A DNA stretch of 64,000 bases, taken from assembly GCA_009733715.1 (NCBI GenBank), contig WMKJ01000021.1, forward strand, positions 1-64,000. The letters run 5' to 3'. Position numbers and translations under genes: made by a program. The notes under the pieces are model-generated. The model had not been told where the DNA came from. It saw only the letters and a program-made list of their open reading frames with translations, and did no database searches. Of the stretch, positions 1-12,374 are shown in pieces; position 1 is the stretch's first letter, and each line of letters starts with the position of its first letter. Source of the stretch: Herpomyces periplanetae. Taxonomy: Eukaryota; Ascomycota; Laboulbeniomycetes; Herpomycetales; Herpomycetaceae.

Positions 1-2
1 TT

Positions 3-292
3 GCATCTTTGTGGTTTGCTAGTGAGCGTAAACGCGATGGACGGTATAACGGAGCGGCGGAAAGTTACGAGACGAGTAATCCATTTGCCGGTACTGTATA
101 GGAGAATGGTATCTTACAGCGACAACAAGTGAAGTTAAGAATGGTGAAAGTGGTATTGGTGATAATCTAGAGGTTAGCGATAAGCTTTCGATGATGGGGC
201 CATTTGGAGTGTCTATGAACGAGAAAGTGGATTTATTGGACTGGGATGAAATGTTTGGGTGGGATGGTATGGATTATGTTAGGCAGATGTAG
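3..292 (+). CDS. C-terminal end of an unidentified protein (5' part outside window)
   Basis: A reading frame is open from base 3 and continues after a short intron to a TAG at 290-292. The acceptor is the CAG ending at 119. Two donors keep the same phase: GTAATC at 76 (44-nt intron) and GTACTG at 91 (29 nt, probably too short). The tail is acidic and aromatic (DLLDWDEMFGWDG), a style seen at the C-termini of fungal transcription activators, but no domain is present and I do not assign a family. Codon use looks ordinary for the window. The beginning lies to the left of base 1. It could be a chance open frame, though the frame-preserving splice argues for a real last exon. Confidence 0.4.
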
Positions 293-980
293 AGTTTGGA
301 AATTATATACATGCATAAGAGCAAATCATGCATGCATTGGAAAGGTCTACGGATATGGGTTTCAAGGTTGAAAGTCAGGAATAAGAGTCTAGATGGTGTT
401 TGAAAGTGTGGTGATAAAAGTTGGGCGGTGGTGTAAAGCAGAATGATGGTTATTATAGTGAATAGGTAACTGAGCAGCTCTGCAAAGGATAAGATGGTTG
501 GAATATATTGGTGAATTTAACTTCACTTTCTGGGAAATTGGATTGAATTTAAAGACAGTTTAGGGAAATGGGGTGAAGCGAATTTTATGTGTGAAATTTG
601 CTTTGTTTTGCTTTATTTTGCGTCGCACGTTTTACATATCGTTTGGAAGAGATTGAACTGAGCTGATTTTGGTAAGAAGTTGGTGGACATATAGTTGTTT
701 TACGCTGGATTTTGATATGCCTACTGGGACGATATTTAAAGTTAACGATGGTGATGATAATGATGTTTCGAATACAGGTTAATTGAGGTGAAGATACCGG
801 GATGCCCGGTTGAAATGTATTTTATATCTACCCAGATCATTAGAATTAAGATCATTTATACAAGTTTGCTATAGTAGTGAGGGTAGGGCAGACAGGTTTG
901 AAATCATGGAGTCGAACCTTTGTAAGTTGTCAAGATGTTTATGAGGGGAGAGTACGTTGTGGAGTAGAGAATAGATTGAG
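293..980. other. Intergenic spacer, 688 bp
   Basis: No open frame with coding character is seen. The + strand is G/T-rich. It would contain the 3' ends of the partial + gene on the left and of the - strand COQ11 gene on the right, which converge here. Confidence 0.5.
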
Positions 981-1949
981 TTAATGGGGAGATCGCGTGG
1001 CAATTTTTTGAATGGCAGAAGCATTCATAATAGTGACGGAGGGTGAAGTTGATTTAGACGTGGTGGGAGAGGGGGAAGAAAGATATTCAGATGAGATATT
1101 CAGAATGGCCTGCGCGACGGTTTGGTTTGATAGAGCAGGAGTAGTTGCGGCTGCACCGAGAGAGTAGGTTATGGGTTGGACACGAAGGATTGAATGGATC
1201 AAGGAGTCGACGGTATTTAATGTGGATGTGGAAACGCGAAGTAGCGGGTCAAGAAATGTAGAGCGAATAGAAGATGAAGGTGGAGGGAGAGAAGGAAGAA
1301 AAGCCAATGAATCAGACGGAGCAGAATGGATATAACCAGGACGGAGGAAAATGTAGTTAAGGGGAAGAGATGGAAACTTTTCCGAGATTAATCGAGGAAG
1401 GTTACTCTCGACAGCACGTTTTGAAGAGATGTAGCCAGAGGGAATCAAGGGTAATGCGCCGGCAGCAGAAAGGTAAACGAAGATGGGAACAGTAGATGAA
1501 GTAGAATTGTTTCGACCCAATACTAATTGTTCGGCATAAGTTTCCGCAAGAGTGATAGCGGACTGGTAATTAACGAGTTGGTACGTGGAATATTCCTCTT
1601 TTGCAGATGTAGAATTAGTTAAAGGTGAAGGTTGTCGGCTCATGTTCAATAAACTTTTATAGCGAGATAAAAGAGCTCCTTCGAAAAGAAGGCCCATACA
1701 ATGAACTACGACGTTAGCTTGAGCTAATTCCTGGCGGTAGCTTGATGGTTTAAATATATCAGCAGAGCGCCATGATACACGAGATTTCCATGCTGTATTA
1801 GGATCCGACTTTGAAGGTTTATCTGTAGATACATTACCTCCTGATCTACTTAACGAGGTAACTAACCAGTTTTGCGATGCAGCCAAACGACAAATTTGAG
1901 TACCGACGTGGCCCGTACCTCCAAGCACGACAATTTTTCGCGCAGTCAT
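981..1949 (-). CDS. COQ11: COQ11-like atypical short-chain dehydrogenase (coenzyme Q biosynthesis)
   Basis: Single-exon protein of 322 aa. It opens directly with a Rossmann nucleotide-binding motif (VVLGGTGHVG, residues about 6-15), as yeast Coq11 does, and carries an atypical SDR Y-x-x-x-K signature (GYISSKRAVE) after the SAAGALP strand. Coq11 is a mitochondrial NAD(P)-binding protein associated with the CoQ synthome; its chemical step is not firmly known. The start chosen is the ATG at 1949, because the nine extra in-frame residues upstream begin with GTG and carry no family similarity. The C-terminal 40 residues are Ser/Thr-rich and unlike the family core. It is divergent from YAF9 with 493 bp between starts. 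A related NDUFA9-type protein is the main alternative; length and N-terminus favour Coq11. Confidence 0.78.
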   Translation of the reverse strand: MTARKIVVLGGTGHVGTQICRLAASQNWLVTSLSRSGGNVSTDKPSKSDPNTAWKSRVSWRSADIFKPSSYRQELAQANVVVHCMGLLFEGALLSRYKSLLNMSRQPSPLTNSTSAKEEYSTYQLVNYQSAITLAETYAEQLVLGRNNSTSSTVPIFVYLSAAGALPLIPSGYISSKRAVESNLPRLISEKFPSLPLNYIFLRPGYIHSAPSDSLAFLPSLPPPSSSIRSTFLDPLLRVSTSTLNTVDSLIHSILRVQPITYSLGAAATTPALSNQTVAQAILNISSEYLSSPSPTTSKSTSPSVTIMNASAIQKIATRSPH

Positions 1950-2231
1950 TACGCATATGTAATTATTAGTACACACACGGGTAAGCGCCCTGGAATAGTG
2001 GTTGTTATACGATTTATCTAACCTTTAATGAACAAACTGTTGAGTTACGGGAAGACGGAATTATTATGTAGAGGTTTAAAAATCCCAAAAAAGGCTTCCG
2101 GAAACGCTCAAATTTGTACACTCGGCAAACCCGACCAATCCCGAACTAAATTCCTAAAAAACCCAAATCGGCATTTGCTACTTTCGGTATTTTCTCTTCA
2201 TTCTTGGCGATTTCACATGATATTCCGATGT

Positions 2232-2270
2232 CGGCTCGGCTTTCCTTCAGATGTATTGAGAGCCGAGCCG
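2232..2270. repeat. Perfect 10-bp inverted repeat (hairpin) in the COQ11-YAF9 divergent promoter
   Basis: CGGCTCGGCT at 2232-2241 is exactly complementary to AGCCGAGCCG at 2261-2270, with a 19-nt loop. It lies about midway between the two divergent start codons (1949 and 2443) in otherwise AT-rich DNA. It may be a cruciform-forming operator for a dimeric regulator or a hairpin in a 5' leader; no factor is assigned. Confidence 0.6.
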
Positions 2271-2442
2271 GCGGCTGAAGTGAAGAATAAATGAAGAAAT
2301 TTAAAACTTTTTTCTTTAAAAAGAACGTCTTTCTTCTCTTCAATCAAGAATTCTTTTACGATACAATATATGTTGGATGTTCAAAAAATCCTCTATTTAG
2401 CCTGTTAAATAAATTCAGGTATAGATTAACATTGTGAAAAGG

Positions 2443-3720
2443 ATGCCTCCGGCAGGTCAATCAAATAAACGGGTTAAGGTAAGCTGATAATGGATAAACA
2501 CTTTTGTAAAGTTAAAATTGTAAATTTATGATTTAATTTTGAGTTGAAGATTTTACTAATGACGAATTCTACTGGTTTACATTTTGTACAGGGGAAGCGA
2601 ATCACGCGATTGATCAGTAAGTCAACATCCATTTGTCCGGATAAATGTCAAAATACCCACGTGGAATTGAATTTTTATTTGCAAAGGATAAAATGTTTAA
2701 CAGTGGAAACTTAACAAAAGTTAAAAGTTATCGGATCAGAAGCATGGCCACTTACACCGGAGAATAGACCCGCTGGTATACCGGATGATCATACGACTGG
2801 ATGGAAAATTTACGTTCGTGGAATGGAAGGTGGACCAGACATTAATGTTTGGTTAAAAAAAGTTCAGTTCAAACTATTTCATACGTACGCTAATCCGTTG
2901 CGTACGGTGGAAACTGCACCGTTTGAAGTACAAGAATCGGGATGGGGAGGATTTCAAGTTGACATTCGTTTACACTTTCAGCCGGTAACAGCGGAAAAAC
3001 CACAATGGCGAAGTCACTTTTTGCAACTCGAACCATACGGTACGGAAGAAGAACGACAAAAACAAATTTCACAGGGTCGAGTTATCTCGGAATATGTAGA
3101 AGCCGTAGAATTTAATGAGCCACATGAATCACTGTGGGATGCATTTACATCGGCTAATCAATGGAACAATATAATAACATCTCGGATAACGACTAGTGCC
3201 TTGGAAGATCAGCGTAGAATCACGGCAACGGGCAAAGGAAGTGATTCATTGATAACCGTACAAAAAGGTTCGTTAAATTCACCCAAAGGACACATTCGTA
3301 GCACCAAGCATTCACGTACTCGGTCATCTAGTTCCAGCAGTGAAGCCGATAGTGGTAATGGTAAGATAGCGTAGTGTGTAATATCAGGGATTACAGAACA
3401 ACTTTGTTAAAAGTATATTGGCGTACAATTGGAAAGGATAAACTAACTTGATTATAGAGACAGGAGGGTTAACAGGTAGTGAAAACGATGATCAGGTTAC
3501 CTTGGTGCGAGGGACATGTGAGCTTCCGGCTAAGTCAACCCCAACAAACCCATACTCACAAGAAATGGAGGATAATCTTGTTTCGATTATCACAGCTGCC
3601 GAGAAACAAGTCATGGAGCAGTTAGGTGTAGCGCGTGAACGATACCAAAAGGTGGAAGAGCGAATAGCAGAGCTGAAAGCTTCGGGTGATTTTTTACCAC
3701 GATGGAAGAAGAAAGTCTGA
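2443..3720 (+). CDS. YAF9: YEATS-domain histone reader Yaf9 (NuA4/SWR1 subunit)
   Basis: Four exons: 2443-2478, 2592-2616, 2728-3360 and 3458-3720, joining in phase to 318 aa. The YEATS domain (about residues 20-150) is clear: DDHTTGWKIYVRG, then VWLKKVQFKLFHTYANPLRT and FEVQESGWGGFQVDI, matching the H-x-T-H-x-W and GWGEF blocks of Yaf9/GAS41. A Ser-rich linker follows, then a predicted coiled coil (ITAAEKQVMEQLGVARERYQ) typical of the Yaf9 C-terminus, which anchors it in NuA4 and SWR1. Exon 2 is only 25 nt. Intron branch sites CTTAAC (about 2710) and ACTAAC (about 3442) sit just before the acceptors. The region between the domain and the coiled coil is longer than in yeast (226 aa total there). 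Yaf9 reads acetylated H3 and supports H2A.Z deposition. Confidence 0.9.
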
Positions 3721-6700
3721 CAAGCATATATCAATGGTTGGTTAGGTTAATGAATACTAATCATATTGATTGGTGCAATGAATTCTTTGGGATGGACAAA
3801 CGGCCAGGGCAGGGCATGTTAAGTTAATGCTTGAACGTTCCGTACGCGGCGCAACACTTCTTGAAATTTGTGCTGTGGTTGACTCCTTATGTGTACTCGT
3901 GTTCGTTTCATCATTTATAAGCGCTGGATGTAAAATGCTAAGATGAGATTAACTGCTTTGAATTTGTGCGTGTATGGGTATTGATAACGGAGGTATTGCA
4001 TGTGAAGCTGCTGTATAAAAGAGCAGAAAGTTTACGGTGAAAATTAAATCGGTTTTTAACCAATGGTGGAGACTGAAATGAGAGACAGTATGTAGTAAAG
4101 GCTCTACGATATACTGAGGAAATGATAATCTGAACGAATATGCCAACGATTAGTTGAAGATGGGGTACGCATACCTAGGATAGTGCACGATTGGACGAGC
4201 ATGTATGCGAAAACACGCATGCCAATCATAAGGCATACTAAGACAGGATTAAGAAAGATGACTGGTGGTATGATCAAACATATGGTTCGGACTTTTGATT
4301 ATCCTTCATGGGTAGAGTAAGTTAACGGAGTGTTAACGAAAGAAAGGAGTGAAAGTTAAGTGTGTACATGGGCTTATGAGCGGTTGGGGAAAGGTTTGGG
4401 AAAACAAGTGTTAAGTGAAAAGAGAATTGGTAAGTGAACGGATAAGCTGTATTGTGTTCATGGAAGCGTGCGATTGGTTTGAAAGTGAGAAAGGAGATAC
4501 AAAGACGATGGATAGTTGATGACAATCAAGAATCAATTCAAGAGAGCAGAATAGCCTAGTATACATTATTAAAGTAATGGGAGCAAATTAGCACGAGGAG
4601 ATGGCAGAAACTTGTCCAAGGCCGACTTGACTCAAGTGAATAAAAGTGATGGCACATTTGTTAAAGAGGATTGATACACGAATAAATGAATACAAGGCCA
4701 GGGCTCTTTAATTAACGTGGTATTGAATGTGTAAGGAGGAAGGACGATCCTTGGAAGTTAAGTAAAAGGTCTAGGGAAAGTATGCGGGATAAATTTGGGT
4801 TGAACAAGCGGTTTTGGAGGTGGGTGTGATTAGAAACTAAAGGGAGAAAGAGATGATAATGATGATCAGTACTGGAAGAGGAATTGTTGATTGACAAGTT
4901 GTATTGGTAGTGATGGAGAAAAAGAGAAATGGCAAGATTTACGTGGGAATTTGGCTGGGGATGAGTGAGCACAGATCAGAAACTGGAATAATAGTGGCGG
5001 TGGCGGCAGAAGTGAACTCGAGATGAACGCGAATGCGTACAAGTGAAGAATGATGGTGGTACGTTGGTGAATACGGTGTTTCAAATTTATCGAGAGTGTT
5101 CCAGACACACACAAGCGGGCGGGTGAGTTGTAGAAGTGGAGGTTAGCTGATCTGCAAACGTGGATGTTTATAAGCGTACAATGACATAACACTGGGCTAG
5201 TTATGGTGATTGATTGGCGGATTCATTTTACTGACGAGTGAATGAGGGAGTGTACGCGGGGCAGAGTGTGGATTAGATTAAAGAGCAAGGCATGAAATGA
5301 ACGGGATAAACTAGCCAACGATGATGAAATGGTTTGGCAAAGATCATAGGCTATTTATGACAAGAAGTATATGTGCTAGTACAGTGGTGGAAGGGAATAC
5401 TGAACGCTAAGGGGGAAAATTTTGACTTTACAAAGCTGGATGTGTGGTGTTTGGTGCTTGGTATGAGAGTATGATTAAGTTGTTATGTGACAGTCCGAGA
5501 TAATTAAAAGCATGTTAGCCTGGCTAATGCATGTTGCTGCTAGCAAGGATGTAAAAATAGGAAACTTGGGGGTGAAGGTGGATATGGAACAGTAGTAAAT
5601 GGATGGATACACGGGCAAGATTGGCATGAAAGTGAATAATGCGGTAATTTAGTGAGGGAATTAGCTAGGTTAATTATTCCAGTAATGAGATTAGGCGGGA
5701 TATATGTGGAAAGATCGTGGTTAAAATAGCAGGGATACAGAAACATTGATTGCGGATGAACACGTTAGTAGCCGAAGTGACGATAATGAAAGATAAGGTT
5801 TGCCTAGGTGAAGATGGTGAGTATGCAGGCGCACGGCAGAAGAAGAATGTGGGGACAGATAGGAGTGTCAAGTGTGCAGGTATGTGCTGAGTGAATGGGC
5901 GTGTGTTTAACAGATTTCTGATTGAAAATTTTAGAGATTAAGGGCTAACACTCTTATACGTACAGACACATAGACACGACTTTTGTACAGTACAACAACA
6001 GCGCAATACGGCACAGCGCAGCACAGAACAGCACACTAAGGCCTAAGTTAAGCAATATTTACGACAAGAAGTCTACACAAATCGTAGGTTTCCCTGTTTA
6101 AATGTTGCTAAGGCAAACAACTAGTTAAAATTGCGTAGAAATTGTGTATATACTAACCTGATAGTAACAGAATTAACAAGCCAATTATAACGATATTTTT
6201 AATATGTCGGAAGAACTAGTAAACGTTTTAGCTGAAAAGTGTGCACAGCTATACGGTTACATGGGGTTAACGAGAGAGATGAGATAAGATGGGAACTATA
6301 CGAGATGGAGCAGGCTTAGTGAGACACAGAGCAAGATGGAAAGGAGAGGCAAGCAAGCAGCAAATGGTAGTAAAGGGAAATTAGAACAGGGCAAAGTACG
6401 ATGGGAGAAAAAACGCAGCACAAAACGAATCTTTGGGAAAAAAAAATTTCAAGCGCAGTCGAAAAGGGAAATTGAAGAAGCTGGGGGGGTGAAGAAGAAG
6501 GAGCGACGGGAAGTATCGCAGCCTTATCAGGTACGGGATTTTCCAAATAGGAAGGGGTGAGACGGCGGTCAAAGTAGATTGGACTTGCCGTTTCGGGTAA
6601 TCCTTCCCCCCCGTGAATGTGTCACGTTATTTCGTGAATTTCCCTTTTCGGCAACATTTCCAACGTGAAAAATCGTCGACGAGGCCAACATTTGTTCGTA

Positions 6701-9104
6701 CAATTTCACTTGTTTTTAGTTAGTTCTACATTTCTTTCTTAATTCATGTGTTTCCAGGTAGTCATCTCCAAGGCATTTATTATAGGTTCACTAGTTTATA
6801 CTCAAAATGTTGGGAGTCAAAACATTTTATGAATTATACAGGTAGGTGTACTAGTGTAAAGTGTTTATATATCACGCAATTTACGTACCCTGCTACACCG
6901 TCGTATGCTTGCATTCTTGTGAAAGGGGCGGGAGGTTTGATGAAGTGATAAACGATTATTATTGAAGTGAACAATATCACACAAGACGATTTCTACGCTC
7001 ACAGCTCACACATAAAATATAATAACATGTTGGCACGTGTATGCATGTAGGCTTGCATGGTTGCTTGTAAAGTTGCATATAAACATACATTACATTACAT
7101 AGGGGATGAACAAGATAATTTGTGTATTCAGTGGAGACGATAAATAAGTTAATACGTACAAGGTAATTACGTATTGGTCAGGCTTACGGAATTTCTGACG
7201 ACTTTTAAGCCTCGGAAACACTCAGGTAGTGCATCGTATGTGTGACTACCGATAAAGATTTGACACAGCTTGCGAAGTTAACTTCAAAAGTATGAATAGT
7301 GAGCATACAAGTGTATGCATGCATGCATGCATGCGTGCGTGTGTGCGTGTGTGCGTGCGTGCGTGTATGTGCATCCGAACAGCTATGCTCGACAGTATTA
7401 GTTTGCGTGAAACGTTTTGCGAAAGTGTATGCAAATGCAGGTAGTATAGATACCTGATAGAGTTAAGGTGAGAATGAATACTAGTATTCCGATTAATGAA
7501 TAACCATGTGGACATTTGATAAATAGTGTAGTGAATAATATACAAGCATATAGAGAAATAGGTGGGTGTAAATGGGTATTGATGAATTATTTAAATTGGC
7601 GAATAAATGATTATTATTAAGTGGGTGGATTAGTGCGTTTACGAATCAATAGCGGCCGACTTACTATTCAGTTAGCTGTAATAACTAAAGGCTAACTCGT
7701 ATGTGTACGTATGTGTGTGCACAAACAAAAGAGCGACAATTTGCAGTCAATTGCCAAAGTTGATGCTCACCAACGTAGAGTTGGGGTCGGGATAAGGGAG
7801 TAAAGTTAACGTATAGGCAACGAATACATTGGGGAGCGATAATTTACCAGGTATGCGACTATTAATGAAAAAATGGAGGGAATGATATAGCGCGTAGGTC
7901 AGGGAAACGGAAAAGGGTGGATATGGGTTTCAATAATTAGAAATATCAGGGCATTAAAACACAAATGTTTCTATCAACACGATTATCTTATAGTTGTCAT
8001 CAAGTATTAGCCCTGGTATCGAGACAAGCGTAGAGGAAGGTTTAAGAGACAAGAAATTGGAAAATTTAGGCTGATGCGCATGCGTGCGTGCGTGCGTAGA
8101 CATGTTTGTGGGAAAAGAAGAGGGAAAGGAAGACTGCGGGTGAGTGTGTGTGTGCACAGGTTACATGTTATTTGCGTGTCTGTGAGCCTTGCAAAGTGGT
8201 ACAAGTATCGAGGCGTAATAGTAGTCAGGCTTGACCCCCCTAAAGATGTTGGGCAACAAAAACACTTCAGTAACAGGATTTAAAAACGATGATTCCCTCG
8301 TATGTTAACCATTAAACTGACATCACACATTTCAAGTTAACTTGTCCCTCAATATTTTCCCTAAATCATTCTAGTAGTGCTGGTGAGCACGGTACACTTT
8401 TTCCGCTTGCTAACCCGATAAACGTTTAAACCTTTACGCACGCACCTACATTTAACCTAGCTTTAGCACATTCTTACAGTGAAGCGGGTTCAGTTCAGTT
8501 TTGCCACTTAACGTTTGCCTTTTTACATCAAGATTAGTACGCCTTGGTGTGTACACTTGGGCTTTTGGGGGTTGTGCGGTTTAGAGTTTTGTACATAATA
8601 TTAACAGTGAAAAGAAGGAGGAAACCTGCTAGGTTAATCGGTCTTACAGTGTTCGTCAAAGTTGAAATCAGTTGTTTGTGAAAGCAAGCGAGAAGGATAT
8701 TTTATATCTTTGAACGTACACTGATAACTTATTTATTCCACTTATCCACTTGACTGTCCCACGGAAATTGAACGATCTGAGGGTAGCCTACAAGACATTG
8801 TTATCAGAGCTAAATTATTGCCGAGTACCTCTTTAACTAGCTCATAAATTCGAGGAAGGCCAAATCCGAAACACGCAAGTAACTCAGTCGAACGATTTTG
8901 GACCAAATATATTAATTGATTGAGGTAGCCAGAGTTATCTTTTAAAGTTTAACGGATCGGTTGATTAGAGTTGTGCGAAATTTTTTTCGTTTTTTTTTTC
9001 ATGACGAGTACATTATACTAACTTGAACAGAAATTCTAGCCAGACAGACAGCTAGAAAGTCCAAAAAAAAGTCAAAAGGTTACGCTGATTTTATTCGTAC
9101 AACA
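3721..9104. other. Gene-poor spacer, 5.4 kb, strongly G-rich on the + strand
   Basis: No open frame resembles a known protein. Short frames on the - strand are products of the pyrimidine-rich complement. Strand bias is extreme: bases 4861-4920 hold 20 G and 3 C. A GCAT/GCGT/GT simple repeat lies at 7313-7373. A compositionally balanced island at about 6590-6730 (rich in TTTTCG and CG) breaks the bias and could be a promoter core. Poly-T tracts occur just before 9000. Confidence 0.5.
7313..7373. repeat. Compound microsatellite (GCAT)n-(GCGT)n-(GT)n
   Basis: Tandem tetranucleotides GCAT (about five units) run into GCGT and GTGT units. A shorter GCGT run recurs at about 8083-8098. These are simple repeats without flanking element structure. 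Confidence 0.85.
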
Positions 9105-9620
9105 ATGTTATTTCGAATGGGAAGTCAAAGTTTTGTGAACTGGATTAGTATGGCGATAATTTGGCTGTTACTTGGAGGACTCCGGTTTACTTCATCGTAC
9201 TCATTAATGCCAGTAGTTGAGGCTCGCCACCATGCCAGAGAGTATGGGTTTTTACCGTCCCGTTATGTTAAACATAACATAATTTGTGACTGCGAGGATA
9301 CACTGTTTTGTCCTGAGAGTTTATTGACGCCATCGGCGGTAAGTTATCTTTTATTCTTAACGTGTGTGTTTGAGTTCAATAAGAGTTGTGGGAAAGGAGG
9401 GTTTGGTTTGGTGATGAGAGGGGAATAATACTTTGAACCATTTGAGAATTTAACTGATGATGGAATGATTGATTTAGCGTTGCTCATGTCTTAATGCTCA
9501 AGCATATTCTTGCGCATTAAAATTACAGAGCCTGGGACGAGCTTGTGATATACCAGAGCCCAGAGTAAGTTATTTTTTGATATGAAATTTGCTGTTACTT
9601 TATGTGTGTTAGCACGGCGG

Positions 9621-9652
<32 letters not shown>

Positions 9653-9903
9653 ATCTGTTTCGCTGAACTATCGGAATATAAATCCGACAGGCGGGTGAAC
9701 AGGACAGCAAGGTGGGAGGGCGAGTTACATTGCATGAGTTGAAACATGCGACATTGTAATTATATGTTAACGCCGTGTTCATGGGCATCGCCGTCTCTAT
9801 TGCTATATCATACGTACCATACGTGATACAAGGCCATGAGCGAATATGGCATAATGCTTTAACGTGACAGGTCAACAAATTGCTAACTGGTAAAACCGTT
9901 TAA
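9105..9903 (+). CDS. Putative small secreted cysteine-containing protein (tentative three-exon model)
   Basis: The ATG at 9105 opens a frame with a hydrophobic N-terminal segment (ISMAIIWLLLGGL) like a signal peptide, followed by a Cys-bearing stretch (IICDCEDTLFCPESLLTP). The frame is followed by a consensus donor (GTAAGT at 9339). A phase-matched 36-nt exon at 9529-9564 adds SLGRACDIPEPR and ends at another GTAAGT. A third exon at 9871-9903, after TTTAACGTGACAG, gives a stop and a 100-aa product. A different acceptor near 9692 would also close the frame, so the 3' end is uncertain. The second intron contains the (TG)15 repeat. No family is recognised. Support comes from three good splice signals in phase plus a signal-peptide-like start. 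Confidence 0.35.
9622..9651. repeat. (TG)15 microsatellite
   Basis: Fifteen uninterrupted TG units. It would lie inside the second intron of the tentative small gene at 9105-9903. Confidence 0.9.
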
Positions 9904-12374
9904 CAGTTGTGTGTTTAATAGAGAAGTGAAGGAGGGCGAATCGAGCGAGAAATGATTTTGTGTGTGGGTGTGTGCATCCTACAAGGTAAAGGAATAGGAT
10001 GGGTGGTAGGTGGTTATGGAATCCAAGTGGAGTAAACCAGCCAACTAATTGAGTCAAATTATAATCGTGGATATTACGGTTAAAGAACTATATCCGCCCG
10101 CATGAAAGTTCAAAGGATGCTCACAAGAGCCATAGGAGGAATTCGTTCTAAACGGCGAGTAGTGTTTAACGTTGGACTAAATGACACGCGGGCGGGGCGG
10201 GCAAGGGAAATTATAAAATACATCCCCAAAGACAAATGAAGAGACCGTGCTATGGAAGGGTGGATAAATGAATAAAGTATGTTGTTTATACATTGATAAA
10301 TTGGAGATTGATATATATTTCCGAGAATTCGGGAGTTGAAGATTACCAAGATGGATGATATCATATAAACATGACAAAGTTGCGCGCATATTCAAATTAT
10401 TTTTAAATTTTATATATTTTTTTTCTCATGTTTTATTCAAGTTAAATCATTTGCGTGTACTTAATTTACTTTATACATGAACAATAACTAGCGTACGTGC
10501 TTTAGCATGATTGATTTTAATTTTCTTCTCCAAAGTTGATTTCCTCCTACCGATAACGGCATTACGTCACTCAAACACCTGTACATCTAGGCTCCTGCCG
10601 CTTTCTTAACTGGCACCGTCTAGAATCAGATTTGGCCTTGCCTAATTAAGAATACACCGTTATGTCATTGGCAGGTGCTCGCTGTGTAATTGCCTCAAAC
10701 TGTTCCGTGGGTTGCTCCTGACCCTCGTCGGAGTTTTTATTCATCTCGTCTTGTTTTTATTACCCAAAAGGGTAATAAAGTTTGAAAAGCTGATAAAATG
10801 AGGAAGTTATTTTTGTTTGGATGATGATGATTTTAAAGTATTTTAATCGATTATTTTCCATTAATTTATTTATTTATTATTTCTTTAACCCCGGTTCCAT
10901 ACCTTTGCATTCATTATTCTTTTGTCACTTGTAAATCATCTGCCTTGCCCTTCTCCCCTTATCATGGTTCCCGAGTATGTTTTTTTTGGCACCATTTTAT
11001 ACTTTATAATATTATTTTATGCAGTACTCCAAAATAACTTGATAAGATTATTCCATACGGTAATTGTGCCAGTTAACTTATATGCTTCCTTGCGTATAAA
11101 TTTGTAGCTTTGTTCCGTTCACCCGAATTTTCCCTCCCTCGTGTCTTGACGCTTATCAATGCCTTTTGTCAATTTTACTCCGTTTGGTATGGTTCATGTA
11201 GAAAAAGGTTTAACTTGACTCTAAATTTCCCTCCTTGCTAAATTATTGGTCTGCATACACTTGACATATTGTTGGTTGTACACCCGCACTATTCTGATGA
11301 TTCTGAGTCAATTCACAATCAGTTTCCGCGCCGCTTCACACCCTTAAAAATTCATCTTCTTATCTAACCTTTATAATTCCCATCCTACAAGCATATGTAT
11401 ACCCTTCCATTCTAATACTCTCGTAAATTACCTCACCAAAATCTATATAAACACGTATCCACAACAAAAAGTTTCTCGATTTCACTACCTTTGGTGTGCG
11501 CACATTTAAATGCCCATACTTACACCCGCTCACACGTCAAGGGTTGACGATATAGTCGTCATTTTTTGCTCATATCCGATCATCGGAGTGCTTAACCCGC
11601 TCGCTGTATCCTATCCCTTGCACTTCGTACAAGCACACTACTACCTCGGCTTCTTTGACTCGTGTCAAACTTCCCTGATTAACCTGGCATTTTAAAAGCT
11701 CCATTTCTCCCTTCCTTCACTACTTTATCATTCTAATTTTCTCCTCAACTTAATCCCTCATATCATCTCCATTCCCCTCCCCCATACTTCATCACTTAAC
11801 CGTTCTATCTCCATTCATAAATAAATTAACCTTTCTGGGCTGCTTCTATACATTCGTTGACTCGACCGTTCATCACACCGTTTCGCCCGTTAATCCCATA
11901 TAAAGCACATCGCACTACTCTTAACGAGGGTATTAATGCACATACAACTTGTTAATCTCGGTTATAGCGTCATGATTGTCATAGCCACTTAAACGATTCT
12001 TTTTTATATAACCATACATATCAGATTTACACGGTACATATCTAACTGATTAGCATTTTCACAACCTGGTTAACTTTGCTAGTTACCTTGCATGCTCTCA
12101 AGATTATCAAGTTAACTTTCTCTCCCTCTCTTATTCATTTAACCCTTAAGGGGAAATCGTTAACTGTTACTGATCTACTTAACCCTTCCATATGCTATCT
12201 TTTTGGACCTTAGAGTTATAAACTCTTTTCAAAGGATTTCGCCTCAGATCCATACCCACTTTCAAATACACACACACCCAGAACAGGGTGCAGTACTTCT
12301 TAACTAAGCTACCTCTAACCCTCAAATTCCATATCATTTCACTGCTTTGCACTATTTATCGTATACATTAAACG
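9904..12374. other. Spacer with strand-bias flip, upstream of the ZIP gene
   Basis: The + strand is G-rich to about 10,380, passes through an AT-rich stretch (10,390-10,440, with a T-run), then becomes strongly C/T-rich up to the ZIP start. Bases 11,701-11,760 contain 22 C and no G. Short open frames in the C/T-rich part have no recognisable features. The C/T-rich 2 kb may be promoter and leader of the ZIP gene. Confidence 0.5.

Noticed and set aside
905-927. B-box-like GGTTCGACTCC on the - strand
   Set aside because: No complementary T-stem or acceptor stem around it; not a tRNA.
2028-2343. Overlapping frames on both strands between COQ11 and YAF9
   Set aside because: No domain; the stretch holds the promoter hairpin and lies in a divergent promoter.
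7246-7545. Histidine/arginine-rich - strand frame
   Set aside because: It is the translation of the GCAT/GTGT microsatellite.
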